Source: GWE2-42-39 sp942493345 (lineage in GTDB: Bacteria > Bacteroidota > Bacteroidia > Bacteroidales > Prolixibacteraceae). From it: a stretch of DNA of 64,000 nucleotides. The notes beneath the pieces are model-generated. The model was not told the origin of the DNA. It worked only from the letters and a program-made list of their open reading frames with translations, and did no database searches. Every line of letters starts with the position of its first letter. The first letter of the stretch is position 1. Position numbers and translations under genes: made by a program. Positions 9,507 through 22,300 of the stretch are shown here, one piece after another. Location: assembly GCA_942493345.1 (NCBI GenBank), contig OW818695.1, forward strand, positions 248,001 to 312,000. The letters run 5' to 3'.

Positions 9507-11786
9507 ATGATTGAATCAATTAACATTAAAAAGGTAGCAACTTATGACCAATTAAATGGGGTTCTTATCCCTGATTTAAAGAAAGTCAATTTTTTCTTTG
9601 GTTATAATGGTTCTGGAAAATCTACAATTGTTAAATACCTTTACAGTCTGAGTCTTGAAACGAGCCTTAAAGCTCCTGAATTTAGTGACTGCTCACAAGT
9701 GGGTTATACTGAAGCTGACAATCAAATACTTGTTTTTGATGAAAACTTTACAGAAATTAATTTTAATAGAAATCCTGTATTAAAAGGCGTGTTTTCTTTA
9801 AACCAAGCTAATGACATTATCGATAACAAAATTACAACGGAAGAGGCATCAATCAATGAATTTGATAATTTAATTAAGAAGAAAATAACTCTGACAGAAA
9901 GCATTACCAATGATAAAAAGCAAAAGCAAAATGAATTATTGGAACATTGTTGGAGGCAAAGAAACACATTTGCTACTTTCACAAAAATAAACCTTAATCA
10001 TTCTGGTAGTAAACCTAATAATTTACAAGAAATAAAAAGTAAATTAATTACTCCACTATTAGCAGTCCCCTTAATAGAACAGCTTACACAACGATATCAG
10101 ACACTTTACGAAAAGGAAATTAAAAAAGTAAGTCAAAGTGTAAACTCTATTCTGTACAAAGAGATTAGACATATTGAACGAAAGTTAGAATATTTATTGC
10201 AGGAAATTATTGTTGGTAATGAAGATGTAGATATTGCTGCTCTAATCTCAAAAATAAATGCAAGAAGTTGGGTTGAGATTGGAGTCCAGTTTATTGAAAA
10301 AACAGAAGGTGTTTGCCCATTTTGTCAACAAAACACAATTGATGATAATTTAAAGGCACAATTCAACAAATATTTCGATTTAACTTACAAGGAAAAAATC
10401 AAGGAATTAGTTGAATTACAAACAAATTACCAACAAAAATCCGAAGCTTTATTAGCAAATGTAATTGGTATCCAAAACGAATTCAACTCTATTAATTTAG
10501 TGTCAAATATTTATCTCAAACTCCAAGAACATTTCAATACTAATTCTGCGACCATTGCAAACAAAATTAAAAATCCAAATGAAAAGAAAAGTTTAGTTTC
10601 TCTTAATTCATTTAGAGCAGACCTTTCTGAGATTCAAAAAGCTATTAAAGAAAATAATACAATCTTTTCAGAGCTAAATGAAAACAGAAAAAATTTTGTT
10701 GCCGATTTGTGGAATTTTATGGCTTCAAAATGTAAAGATAAGATTGAAGAATTTGCGATTAAAGAAATAAAATATCAAAGTATTATATCCTTGGCAAATA
10801 GTTTAATTTCAGATTATAAATCAAAAATCCTTGCATCAAAACAAACAATAGAAACACTAAGAAGTCAAACGATAAATACCAAAGAAGCTATTGATAATAT
10901 CAACTTAATATTGAAAAATAGTGGTTTTGATGGCTTTGAAATTGCTGAAAAAGATTCATTAAATAATATCTCTCAGTATTACTTGAAACGACAAAACGCA
11001 GCCGTAGGAAATCCAATATTTAGAAGTTTGAGTGAAGGTGAAAAGAATTTTATTTCTTTCTTATATTTTTTTCAACTCTGCATAGGCACCGATAATATTC
11101 TGAGCAATGGCAATAAAAAGAAAATAATTGTTATTGATGACCCAGTTTCAAGTCTAGATAGTCAAGCATTATTTGTGGTTTCAACTTTGATTCATAATTT
11201 AATTTTACGAAAAGGAGACAACCCTAAAGCCGACAAAAAACTTCTTAAAAATGGAAATCTATCACAGGTATTTATATTTACGCACAACCTTTATTTCTAC
11301 AAAGAAGTTTCATTTGATAAGAGGCCAATTTGTACTGATTATTGGCATTATAGGATTATTAAAATCAACAACCAAAGCACTATAAGAGGAGAATACAATA
11401 AAACTATTTATGACGATTATTCTTTACTTTGGAATACCATCAAAGAATTAAAATCAAATATGCCTACGACTTCTTCTCTAAATATTGTAATTGCAAATTC
11501 AATGCGAAGAGTCATTGAAAGCTATGTAAATTTTATAGGATATGGGAAAGATTCTTGGGCAGCTCTTTTTAATGACAATCAAGACGAACCAACGCATTAT
11601 GTAAAATGTGCTTTTATTGCAACTATAAATGATGAAAGTCACAAGATTACAGCATTGGATAGTGTCTATTATCAAAAAATAATAAATGAGCAACCTCAAA
11701 TATTGTTTGATGTTTTTATCGAAATATTTAAAACTATTGGTAAAGAGCATTATGAATTAATGATGGATGAACAAATACAATCATAA
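9507..11786 (+). CDS. AAA_13 ATPase, RloC/PrrC-like probable anticodon nuclease
   Basis: Probable antiphage or stress-activated RNase of the RloC type. The 759-residue protein has Walker A at residues 32-40 (GYNGSGKST), long charged helical segments around a zinc-hook-like pair (C270-PF-C273), an ABC signature (LSEGEKNFISF, near residue 510), Walker B with D544-D545 (IIVIDDPVSSLDS) and an H-loop (FTHNLYFY). The C-terminal segment has R667/R668-x-x-E671 and H712 in INDESH, resembling the Arg-Glu-His arrangement of PrrC/RloC nucleases; the E-to-H distance here is 41 residues. The gene is visibly more AT-rich than its neighbours and stands alone, which suggests horizontal acquisition. An SMC-like repair ATPase is the alternative. 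ATPase class is certain; nuclease activity is inferred. Confidence 0.75.
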   Translation: MIESINIKKVATYDQLNGVLIPDLKKVNFFFGYNGSGKSTIVKYLYSLSLETSLKAPEFSDCSQVGYTEADNQILVFDENFTEINFNRNPVLKGVFSLNQANDIIDNKITTEEASINEFDNLIKKKITLTESITNDKKQKQNELLEHCWRQRNTFATFTKINLNHSGSKPNNLQEIKSKLITPLLAVPLIEQLTQRYQTLYEKEIKKVSQSVNSILYKEIRHIERKLEYLLQEIIVGNEDVDIAALISKINARSWVEIGVQFIEKTEGVCPFCQQNTIDDNLKAQFNKYFDLTYKEKIKELVELQTNYQQKSEALLANVIGIQNEFNSINLVSNIYLKLQEHFNTNSATIANKIKNPNEKKSLVSLNSFRADLSEIQKAIKENNTIFSELNENRKNFVADLWNFMASKCKDKIEEFAIKEIKYQSIISLANSLISDYKSKILASKQTIETLRSQTINTKEAIDNINLILKNSGFDGFEIAEKDSLNNISQYYLKRQNAAVGNPIFRSLSEGEKNFISFLYFFQLCIGTDNILSNGNKKKIIVIDDPVSSLDSQALFVVSTLIHNLILRKGDNPKADKKLLKNGNLSQVFIFTHNLYFYKEVSFDKRPICTDYWHYRIIKINNQSTIRGEYNKTIYDDYSLLWNTIKELKSNMPTTSSLNIVIANSMRRVIESYVNFIGYGKDSWAALFNDNQDEPTHYVKCAFIATINDESHKITALDSVYYQKIINEQPQILFDVFIEIFKTIGKEHYELMMDEQIQS

Positions 11787-12194
11787 ATAGACGCTTCTTT
11801 ATTTACCCCTCCTACCTCCCCTGTCAGGGAGGCTTCCGGCCTGTGGCCGTGCAATGGTTTTCAAAATGATTTTTGTAACCCGGCAAAGATAATGACCTCA
11901 AAAAAAATCATCCGAACAATAATCCAAACTATCATTTTATTACGGAATCAAAGCTCCTCCCCATTTTGGGGATGCGGGGTGGGGCTTCCATGAAATTCCG
12001 GTTTTCGCCGGAATGACGGAAAAAAGAAGTACAACAGAAATTCGGGTTACAAATCTGAATCAGCCTTAAATTCAGATGATACTGCAAACCACCATTTATG
12101 ACCATACCTTATTTTCTTCCGACGTTCTCAAATATTACTTGCATTTTCCAGATTTTCGTTGAACTTTCGCTGTACGTTAAACAACACAGATAAA
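11787..12194. other. Intergenic region with degenerate palindromic repeats
   Basis: No gene is seen. It contains short inverted-repeat debris: CCTCCCCTGTCAGGGAGG near 11814-11831, a CTCCCCATTTTGGGGATG-like hairpin near 11955-11972, and TTCCGGTTTTCGCCGGAA near 11997-12014. A relative of the first (CCTCC...CAGGGGAGGCTTCC) recurs at 13191-13220. They look like dispersed intergenic repeats rather than genes. Confidence 0.5.
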
Positions 12195-13166
12195 ATGAAA
12201 ATCGCAATAATAGGAACCGGAGGAGTGGGTGGCTACTTCGGGGCAAAATTAGCTCAAGCCGGAAATGATGTGACTTTTCTGGCACGAGGGGAACACTTAA
12301 ATGCAATCCGTAACAATGGATTGACTGTGAAAAGTATTCTCGGTGATTTCCATGTAAATAATTTGAATACAACCGATGCGATTCATGAAATCGGACAAGC
12401 TGATTTAATACTCCTCGGGGTCAAAGCATGGCAGATTAAGGAAATCCGAAATGATTTGAAATCAATTATTCATCCCGGCAGCATTGTTCTGCCCATGCAA
12501 AACGGAGTATTGGCCGTTGAGGAATTAAAGGAGTCGATTGACATTTCCAACATTCTCGGCGGGTTATGCCGGATTATCAGCAAGATAGAATCGCCAGGAG
12601 TTATAAACCATTTTGGAATTACACCCACTATTGTTTTCGGGGAAATTGATAACTCGGAATCGAAAAGAACACAGAAATTAAAAGCTATTTTTGATCAGGC
12701 GGGTATCAATTCGCAGGTTTCAAAAGACATTGAATCCGATTTATGGAAAAAATTCATTTCCATTTGTGTCAGCGGATTACTGGCCGTAACAAAAACAACT
12801 TACGGAGAACTGCGGGAATTAAACGAAACCCGACAGATGATGATTGATTTGCTGACTGAAGGGTACGTGCTGTCACAAAAGATTGACATAAAAATAGAAC
12901 CTGATTACGTGGATAAATCAGTTTCATTCATTGACTCATTTCCATCCAATTCAACTTCATCGTTGGCAAGAGATGTTTGGGAGTGCCGGCCATCTGAAAT
13001 TGATTACCAAAATGGCACCATCGTCCGGCTCGGAGAGAAATATGGAGTTGCTACTCCTGTGAATAAATTTGTATATAATTGTATCCTGCCAATGGAATTA
13101 AAAGCCAGAGAATTAAAAAAAATAAAATTGCCCGATAAACTGACCTTTCTGCCCTACCCCAATTGA
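12195..13166 (+). CDS. panE: 2-dehydropantoate 2-reductase (ketopantoate reductase family)
   Basis: NADPH-dependent reduction of ketopantoate to pantoate in pantothenate/CoA synthesis. The 323-residue product starts with a Rossmann motif (MKIAIIGTGGVGGYFGAKLA). It continues with the family pattern VLPMQNGV (about residue 104) and a catalytic-Lys region (SDLWKKFISIC, near residue 186), then the all-alpha ApbA C-terminal domain. The frame extends upstream to a TTG at 12159, but the ATG at 12195 places the dinucleotide-binding motif at the N-terminus as usual. The gene is isolated, so a role as a PanE-like paralogue with another 2-oxoacid substrate cannot be excluded. Confidence 0.85.
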   Translation: MKIAIIGTGGVGGYFGAKLAQAGNDVTFLARGEHLNAIRNNGLTVKSILGDFHVNNLNTTDAIHEIGQADLILLGVKAWQIKEIRNDLKSIIHPGSIVLPMQNGVLAVEELKESIDISNILGGLCRIISKIESPGVINHFGITPTIVFGEIDNSESKRTQKLKAIFDQAGINSQVSKDIESDLWKKFISICVSGLLAVTKTTYGELRELNETRQMMIDLLTEGYVLSQKIDIKIEPDYVDKSVSFIDSFPSNSTSSLARDVWECRPSEIDYQNGTIVRLGEKYGVATPVNKFVYNCILPMELKARELKKIKLPDKLTFLPYPN

Positions 13167-13246
13167 AATAAAGAAAATTCGCTATTCACCCCTCCAAACC
13201 TATCATACAGGGGAGGCTTCCATAACCTAAACACAAATCATCCCAA

Positions 13247-13290
13247 ATCAACGGCGCAGGACTTTTCAACAAAAGTCCTGCGCCGTTGAT
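13247..13290 (-). terminator. Perfect 20-bp inverted repeat, terminator of the giant adhesin gene
   Basis: Arms 13247-13266 and 13271-13290 are exact reverse complements (ATCAACGGCGCAGGACTTTT) around a CAAC loop. It lies 20 bp after the giant gene's stop and could also stop transcription from the convergent panE. No long T run follows on either strand. Confidence 0.7.
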
Positions 13291-13310
13291 AATAGTTTAA
13301 AAACCGATCG

Positions 13311-16300
13311 TTATTTCAATACCACCCGGTGTGTTTGCTGGTTTTGCCCGGTAGTTATTTTTACCAGGTAGATCCCCGGATCGTGACCCGAAAGGTCAAT
13401 CACGGTATTGTTGTCGCGGAGATCCGTCTTTTCAAGGATCAGCTGACCGGTGATTGAATAAACACGGATTTCAGAAACACCTGTTTGCCGGTTCTGAATA
13501 CCAACCGTAAGGTTTCCCGATGTGGGATTCGGGTATACTTTCACATGAACGGGCTGAAGGTACAGCTCCAGGTCGGTAATTACATTATTGCCTTCCCATA
13601 CCGTGAAATCAACATTCTCTTTTTTCGTGGTCTGCGCGTTCATTTCCACGGCAACCACTTCCTGCTGTATGAACCCGGGGAGCATTACTTCTACCTGATA
13701 GATACCCTGCGGAAGGCCGTTAAACTCATAATGCCCATTCTCTCCGCTGATGCAGGCACAAATGATTTTCCCGCCTTGTTTCAGCAGTACATTAACACCG
13801 GCCAGGGGGGTGCCCGATTCTATATTCATACTCTTTTCAATCAGTCCCGACTTCGTGGTATTCGTGCTTTTCTTAACAATAAACCCGGAAATAATGAAAC
13901 TGCCCGAAGCCTGAACCGGTTTTTCGAGCATGGTTATTTCGACCTGCTGATTGGCATTTGCCCCCAGCTGAATGACTTTGGATGTTGTCCAGTTATCAGA
14001 CTTGTCAAAGTAGGTAGTCATCAGGTTTTCGTATTTTAAGGCATCAACAATGCATGCTTCAAGAATATAATTTCCTGCTGAAAGGTTATAAAAACCAAAA
14101 CTGCCAAGGCTTGAAACGGTGGTTCGGGTAACCAAGTTGAAAACAGGTGTCGGTACCGCATCAACTTTCTGGTAAAGGGCAACAACAGCCCCACCACTCA
14201 GTTTTGTTCCCCGATCATATAAATTACCCGTGATGCTTGATGATGTTACCTGGTAAACGATGATTTCAAAATAAGTACTGGCTTTTTCCCCTGATTTATC
14301 GGTGGCGGTTAGTTCAATCAAAACATTTCCTTTATCTGAGTCTCCAGGTGTGCCGCTAAACACCTTGCTGGCAGGGTTAAATGACAACCAGGACGGCAGG
14401 TCGGTTCCGGCCTTGCGCTTTACAGAATAAGTTAATTCGTCTCCCGGGTCAATGTCGTAAAACAGGTTGACCGGGATTGTGAAATTATAGGCAGTACCAA
14501 CTAAAACCAGTTGCGGATCAATGCTTCCGTTCTGTATCGGGGCATCGTTTACCGGGGAAACAGTTACTGCAAATTCCGACGAATAGGTGTCTGATCCATT
14601 GTTGGAAGTACCTCCGTCATCTTTTGCCTCGACCTTAACGGTTGCTTTACCTGACATATTCCCTTTTACGTAGATAGTAAGTTTAGCTGTTGCCTGCCCT
14701 GTAACGTAAGCAACATCAATCTTTTCAATAAGATTGCTTGTACTGCTTGCCAAAACGGTTTGAACACGCTGGGCAACCCCATTACAGTCTCCATTCTGGA
14801 TTCCATTGATCGTTACCTCGAAATGTCCAATGTCCTCAAGTACAACAATGTCTGAAACCGGTGAAAAGGATGGTTTTTTGTTCACTGCCTGAACCGTTAT
14901 CCTGGCGGTCCCCTTGTTTGTCTTTCCCCGGTTGTCGGTGACGGTTAGGGTGACGGTATTTACACCCAAGGTGCTGCAATCAAAAACTGTTTTATCCAGT
15001 GAATATGATGCAATGCCGCACAAATTGAACGAACCATTGTCGATCTGTGCCGCAGAAATAGTAGAAACATTGTTCGCATCAAGCAATACAGTTATATCTT
15101 TTGTCAGAACGGTTATCGGATCCTCGACCGTAACGGTTGCATTGCATGCCGCAGAATTACCGGCCTTGTCGGTTACCGTTAACTTTACGGTATTCACACC
15201 AACGTTTGCACAGGTAAAACTGCTCTTGTCTATCTCGTATTTCTCCAGACCGGAGGCATCGGTTGACCCGTTATCGATATCCGCTGCGGTTATCGTTGCT
15301 TTCCCGCTTTGGTCAAGGAAAACCTGAATGTCCTTGCAAAGCACTGTCGGGGCTGTGTAATCAAATTCTACGGTAAATGGTTCAGCCTGAATATTTGTAT
15401 TGTCGGCATCGTCATGTACTGCCCCGGCAGCAAGATCAACATGTACCTGTTTTTCGGTTATATTAATAATATCGCTCTTGTAATAAGTACTGCCAATTGA
15501 AATGAAGTTTGCTATTGTTCCATTACTCAGGACAATATCACTGGCTGCGAAATCAATCACCGGTTCCGAAAAAGTAAATTCTGCTGTAAATGATCTTGCC
15601 TTTTGATTTATATTGGTACCGGTGATCACAACGGCAGGCTTTACCGTATCGTAATTTAATGACAATTTATTGGAGACAAGGTTTCCGTTACTTGCCGCAT
15701 CGATTGCAGAACCTACTTCAACAAGAACTGTCACTGGTCCATTCGATGAAGGTATTATTTCAGTAGTGTAAACTATTGTATTTATTGCCCGGAAATCTAC
15801 TGCTGTAGCATTTGTAAGGATAATATCACCAATTGTAAAACCAGTTACAGGTTCACTAAAAGTATAGGTCGCCATGAATGAACTGTTAGTTGAATTTTCT
15901 GCTGTGCTGCTTATTGCTAGTGCCGGTTTTACCGTGTCATAAGTAATACTGTATCGTGTGGCCGCAGTATTGGTGTTCCCTGCCAAGTTGTTTGCCACTC
16001 CTGCAGCAATATCAATTGTAACGGATCCATCCGATACCGGTGTTATCGTCGCTGTGTAAACCTTAGCGCTGGCGGCTGCAAAATTGCTGACGGCCCCGTT
16101 ACCTACCGTAATATCGCCTATAGCGAAATTATAAATACTTTCGCTAAAAGTAAAGATGGCGATAAATGTGGCATTGGCCGGGCTGGTAACATTCCCGGTA
16201 ATAGCAACTGTCGGTTGTGACGTAGTAACTGTCACGGAATACGCCGTACTGGCGGCGCTGGTGTTCCCGGCAGCGTCAGTAGCTTTCGCAGTAAGCGAAT

Positions 16301-19300
16301 AGTTGCCGTCCGGTAATACAGTACCAGTATGGTCAAACTGCCAGTTGCCGGTACCGTTGGCTGCGGTTGTGCCTGCACTGACGGTGTTGATAAACACTTC
16401 GACCGTTGCATTGGGTTCTGAAGTACCGTTTATCAGCAAGGTATTGTCACTGGTAATTCCATCGGCTGCGGTATTGCTGTCGGTGCTGATCCCCGTTACA
16501 ACCGGTGCAACCGGAACAATAGCATCGACTTTTACATTGGTCGTGCTACCTACACTGTTCAAGGTTGTTATTGCATCCAGACCGGCTGCGTTTCGTATCG
16601 TGGAACCGTTGACAGAAACAGCGCTCCCAACGGTAATGCCATTGGTGTCTTCCTGCCCGGTCTGTACCGTGTAGCGGAACAGGGCCGTGGTACTGCCGGC
16701 CACAGTTCCGTTAAGTGTTGCATTCACCGTGGCCGAACCGATAGTTACCGGAATGTACGGGGTACCACCGCCGGTGTTGATGGTCACCGGCTGGTTGAAG
16801 GTAACGGTGAAGTCGAGGTTTTGTGTAGCCCGGTAGATCCCGTCAGACGGGACAGAAACACTGGTTATCGTTGGCGCATCATCGTCAACGATGGTGATGG
16901 TTTGTTGCTGAACCCCTTCCTCAAAACCTTTTGTGACAGAAACAATATCAATAACAATTGTTTGATTTCCTTCCGGATCAGTATCGTTTATTGCAGTAAT
17001 CCCGGTTGCAACATTGGCTGAAAGGCTGCCTGCCGGAACGGTTATGCTGGTGCTTGCCGTATTGTTGTAGTCGGTTCCATTGGTTGCCGTTCCTGAATAA
17101 GACAGGGAAACGGTTACTGCCTGGCTGGACGTTTGCGACAAAGTAGCTGTAATGGTTGATGTTCCTGCATCCTCAGCAATACTTGATGATCCAACACTCA
17201 GGGTAACGGTTGGAAATGCCTGAATGACGATTGCCTTGTTGGCCCCAAGCGAACCGGCTGCCCCGGGGGTTGACAATGTGAGGGTAGCATTGTTGCCCGC
17301 CGCATCTTTGATCGTTCCGCTGTTCAGTGCCAGCGAGCCGGTGGCTTTGTAGTCCAGATCGGAAGATTCGTCGCCCGACTGGGTGGTATAGGTGAAACTA
17401 AGGATGTTTGTTCCGGTTCCTGAAGAATAGTTGATCGTCCGGTCAACCGGCCCTGTTTCCAGTTCCAGTTGCGGGGTTCCTGTCACAGTTACGGCTTCGC
17501 TGAAGGTTACGGTAATGGTAATCGCTTCACCAATACCATATGTACCGTTCGTTTTTGTCGATGTCACATTGGTAACCAGAGGTACTATCCCATCAATAAC
17601 AATATCTTTCTGTCCTCCTAATGAATTCGCTCCTCCAACAGTTGGTAAAGGAAGGATTGCATTATTCCCTACTGCATCTTTGATCGTTCCGCTGTTCAAT
17701 GCAAGAGAATTCGTCGCCGGATAGTCGAGATCGGCACTGCTGTCGCCGCTTCCCACCGTGTAATTGAACGTCAAGGTTGTTGTTCCACTGCCGGAAGCAT
17801 ACGAAGCAGTTCCGCCGCTGTTCAATGTCAGAGTCGGAGTTCCAGTCACTGAAACGCTTTCGGAGAAGATAACGGTAACAGCGACCACATCGCCAGTTTT
17901 ATAACTACCGTTTGCCGTTGAAGAGCTGACGGAAGACACTGTAGGAGCAACTCCATCAATGACGATACCTTTTTGTCCACCTAACGAACTCGCCCCACCA
18001 ACTGACGGTAAGGTAAGCGTTGCATCGTTCCCAACAGTATCTTTAATAGTTCCGTCTCCCAATGAGAGTGAGTTGGTTGCTGAATAATCGAGATCGGAAC
18101 TGCTATGACCACTGCCCACCGTATAACTATACGTTAAGGTAGTTGTTCCGCTGCCGGAAGCATGCGAAGCAGTTCCGCCGCTGTTCAATGTCAGGGTCGG
18201 AGTTCCGGTCACCGAAACATTTTCGGAGAAGGTAACAGTAACTGCAACCACATCGCCAATTTTATAAGTTCCGTTTGCTGTGGATGAGCTGACAGATATA
18301 ACTGTCGGGGGGATAACATCGTTGGTCACGCCGGGAGTCGCAGCCTGTGCACCAAAATTGCCGGTACCGTCAGGCCAGCGTGAAAGAGATTCAGTGTCTT
18401 TCTTACTATTAACATTTTCATTATAAAGCGAAATCCCTCCCAAGGTTGCTCTCAAAACTGCATCATCAGAGCTACCATAAACAATTGCATCAACAAGGCC
18501 ATCGCCAGTGACTGATGTTCCATTGGGAAAATCAGATTGGTCGCCTACATATAGTGCTACCGCATCAGGGCCATCCTGAATGTCTGTTGAAGACCAGGTC
18601 AGGTCAAGATTCGCAACAACCGCATCACCTACTACAAAGAAATCTTTTGATGCAATGGTATAGCCATCAAAGTCTACTGAAGTTTTATACGTTGCATCAT
18701 TGGTTAAATCTCCATTGAAAAACACCAACACTAAGCCGTTTAAATTAACAGGAGAGCCGTTGACATTAAACAATTCTACAAATTCGTCAGTACTGCTGTA
18801 TGAGTTTAGTTCATTAATTGTTATTCCCAACGGGGTCACAAAAATTTTAAATGTTTGGTTGGATGACTGGTTGTCGCCTCCATTGGATGTTCCTCCATCA
18901 TCTGAAATGAAAACCGTAGCAGTTGCTTTTCCAAATTTTGTTGCATCGGGGGTAAATGTCAGTGTCCCGGATGAACTGATCGCAGGCTGTGAGGTAAACA
19001 ACGCAGTGTTGTCGTTTGAGACATTGAACGAAACAGTTTGAGCAACTTCCGCGTCGCCATCGTTGATGTTCGTTATAAAATTGGCGACCGATTGTGCCCC
19101 GGCATTTTGTGCCACCGTTTTGTTCGGGCCAACCGTAAACGAAGGTTCATCGTTTATTGCTGTAATGTCAATGTTCACGATTCCTAATAAAACGTTGGCA
19201 CCTCCACCCAAACCGCTATTGCCTCCATCGTTGGCCGTTAATGTAATGGTAGTTGCGTTATTCCCGTTGACATTTGATGCTCCGGTATATTTGATATTTG

Positions 19301-22300
19301 AAGCCGTATTCAGGTAGGTATCAATATTTGATACGGTTCCTGACAACATTAATGTTCCCGATCCCGATCCCAAAACAATTACACTTCCACCAGATGATGC
19401 TGACATTGTTCCCGTGCCTGCTGCAATAGCGAGGGTAACGTTTCCTGACCCTGCATCCACATCGGTAATGGTTGCAGCCGATAAGTCAACATTTCCGGCT
19501 ACATCTTCGAAAACTGTAATATCTGACAACAGACCTGTAATAGCAGGATTATCGTTTACAGCCGTAATGTCAATATTGACTGTTCCAAGCAAAGGATTGA
19601 CGGTCCCGTCATTTGCATGGACCGTGAACGTAGCAGCATTCTCTCCATTTTGATTCAACACACTGGTATATTGAACATTTGCCGGTGTATCTAAAAACGA
19701 ATTAAGGTTAGCCGATGTTCCCGACAAGGTCAGAGTTCCCGTCCCGCTTCCTCCTACAGTAACACTTCCTCCGCTTACAGCAGTGAAAATACCCCCGGAA
19801 GAAGTTAAAGTGACAACAAGCGCATCACCATCGACATCACCAAAACTTGCAGCAGAAAGATCAACATTGCTTGCCACATCTTCAGTAACAGTGACATCGG
19901 TTACAAGACCGGAAACAGTGGGCGATTCGTTTACGTTGCTGATCGTGATGGTAAATGATTCTGAATAGGTGTTACTTCCATCGGAGGTCTGCACCCTGAC
20001 CGAATAACTGTTCCTGGTCTCGTAATCCGGGCTGTTGGTAATCCGAAGGCTGCTCCCGCTGATATTAAACGATGCGTTATCTGTATCACCTGTCCCTGAG
20101 ACCAATGTGTAGGTAAAGCTGCTGCCTGCATCCGGGTCGGTCGTGCTTAAGGTACCAACAGTGGTATTACCGGCTACATTCTCGTTCACGGAACTTGCCG
20201 ATAAGGTAATATCGGTAGGCGATTCGTTTACGTTGCTGATCGTGATGGTAAATGATTCTGAATAGGTGTTACTTCCATCGGAGGTCTGCACCCTGACCGA
20301 ATAACTGTTCCTGGTCTCGTAATCCGGGCTGTTGGTAATCCGAAGGCTGCTCCCGCTGATATTAAACGATGCGTTATCTGTATCACCTGTCCCTGAGACC
20401 AATGTGTAGGTAAAGCTGCTGCCTGCATCCGGGTCGGTCGTGCTTAAGGTACCAACAGTGGTATTACCGGCTACATTCTCGTTCACGGAACTTGCCGATA
20501 AGGTAATATCGGTAGGCGATTCGTTTACGTTGCTGATCGTGATGGTAAATGATTCTGAATAGGTGTTACTTCCATCGGAGGTCTGCACCCTGACCGAATA
20601 ACTGTTCCTGGTCTCGTAATCCGGGCTGTTGGTAATCCGAAGGCTGCTCCCGCTGATATTAAACGATGCGTTATCTGTATCACCTGTCCCTGAGACCAAT
20701 GTGTAGGTAAAGCTGCTGCCTGCATCCGGGTCAGTCGTGCTCATGGTCCCAATTGTGGTATTTGCAGAAACATTCTCGTTGACAGAACTTGCCGATAAGG
20801 TAATATCGGTGGGCGATTCGTTTACGTTGCTGATCGTAATGGTAAATGATTCTGAATAGGTGTTACTTCCATCGGAGGTCTGCACCCTGACCGAATAACT
20901 GTTCCTGGTCTCGTAATCCGGGCTGTTGGTAATCCGAAGGCTGCTCCCGCTGATATTAAACGATGCGTTATCTGTATCACCTGTCCCTGAGACCAATGTG
21001 TAGGTAAAGCTGCTGCCTGCATCCGGGTCGGTCGTGCTTAAGGTACCAACAGTGGTATTACCGGCTACATTCTCGTTCACGGAACTTGCCGATAAGGTAA
21101 TATCGGTAGGCGATTCGTTTACGTTGCTGATCGTGATGGTAAATGATTCTGAATAGGTGTTACTTCCATCGGAGGTCTGCACCCTGACCGAATAACTGTT
21201 CCTGGTCTCGTAATCCGGGCTGTTGGTAATCCGAAGGCTGCTCCCGCTGATATTAAACGATGCGTTATCTGTATCACCTGTCCCTGAGACCAATGTGTAG
21301 GTAAAGCTGCTGCCTGCATCCGGGTCAGTCGTGCTCATGGTCCCAATTGTGGTATTTGCAGAAACGTTCTCGTTAACAGAACTTGCCGATAAGGTAATAT
21401 CGGTAGGCGATTCGTTTACGTTGCTGATCGTGATGGTAAATGATTCTGAATAGGTGTTACTTCCATCGGAGGTCTGCACCCTGACCGAATAACTGTTCCT
21501 GGTCTCGTAATCCGGGCTGTTGGTAATCCGAAGGCTGCTCCCGCTGATATTAAACGATGCGTTATCTGTATCACCTGTCCCTGAGACCAATGTGTAGGTA
21601 AAGCTGCTGCCTGCATCCGGGTCGGTCGTGCTTAAGGTACCAACAGTGGTATTACCGGCTACATTCTCGTTCACGGAACTTGCCGATAAGGTAATATCGG
21701 TAGGCGATTCGTTTACGTTGCTGATCGTGATGGTAAATGATTCTGAATAGGTGTTACTTCCATCGGAGGTCTGCACCCTGACCGAATAACTGTTCCTGGT
21801 CTCGTAATCCGGGCTGTTGGTAATCCGAAGGCTGCTCCCGCTGATATTAAACGATGCGTTATCTGTATCACCGGTTCCTGATACTAAAGTATACGTATGA
21901 CTATCGCCGGTATCCGCATCGGTTGTACTTAATGTTCCAACGGCAGTATTTCCCGCAACATTCTCATTAACAGAGCTTGCAGACAAAGAGATATCCGTTG
22001 GTGTAGAATTAGCTCCAATGCCCTGTACACTATAATTATACGGATTTTCATTGCTGTCATCGTTGGCAATCGAAAGAGTGGCAGTGCGTGTTCCTTTTCC
22101 CGAAGGGTCAAATGTTACCTGAAACGTTACGGAACTGACTGCCGAAACGGTTGTTGCAGGCTGGGTTGTTACACTGAAATCATCAGCATTCGTCCCTGAA
22201 ATAGAAACCGCATTCGCACCCAAAGTCAGCAACCCTGTTCCTGTATTTTCAATACTAAAGGTTTTTACGATTGTACCGCTTGCAGCAGCCACAGAACCAA

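Noticed and set aside
19931..21616. Six identical 66-residue frames at 297-bp intervals within the giant gene
   Set aside because: They are alternative-frame readings of the 297-bp DNA repeats inside the long adhesin frame.
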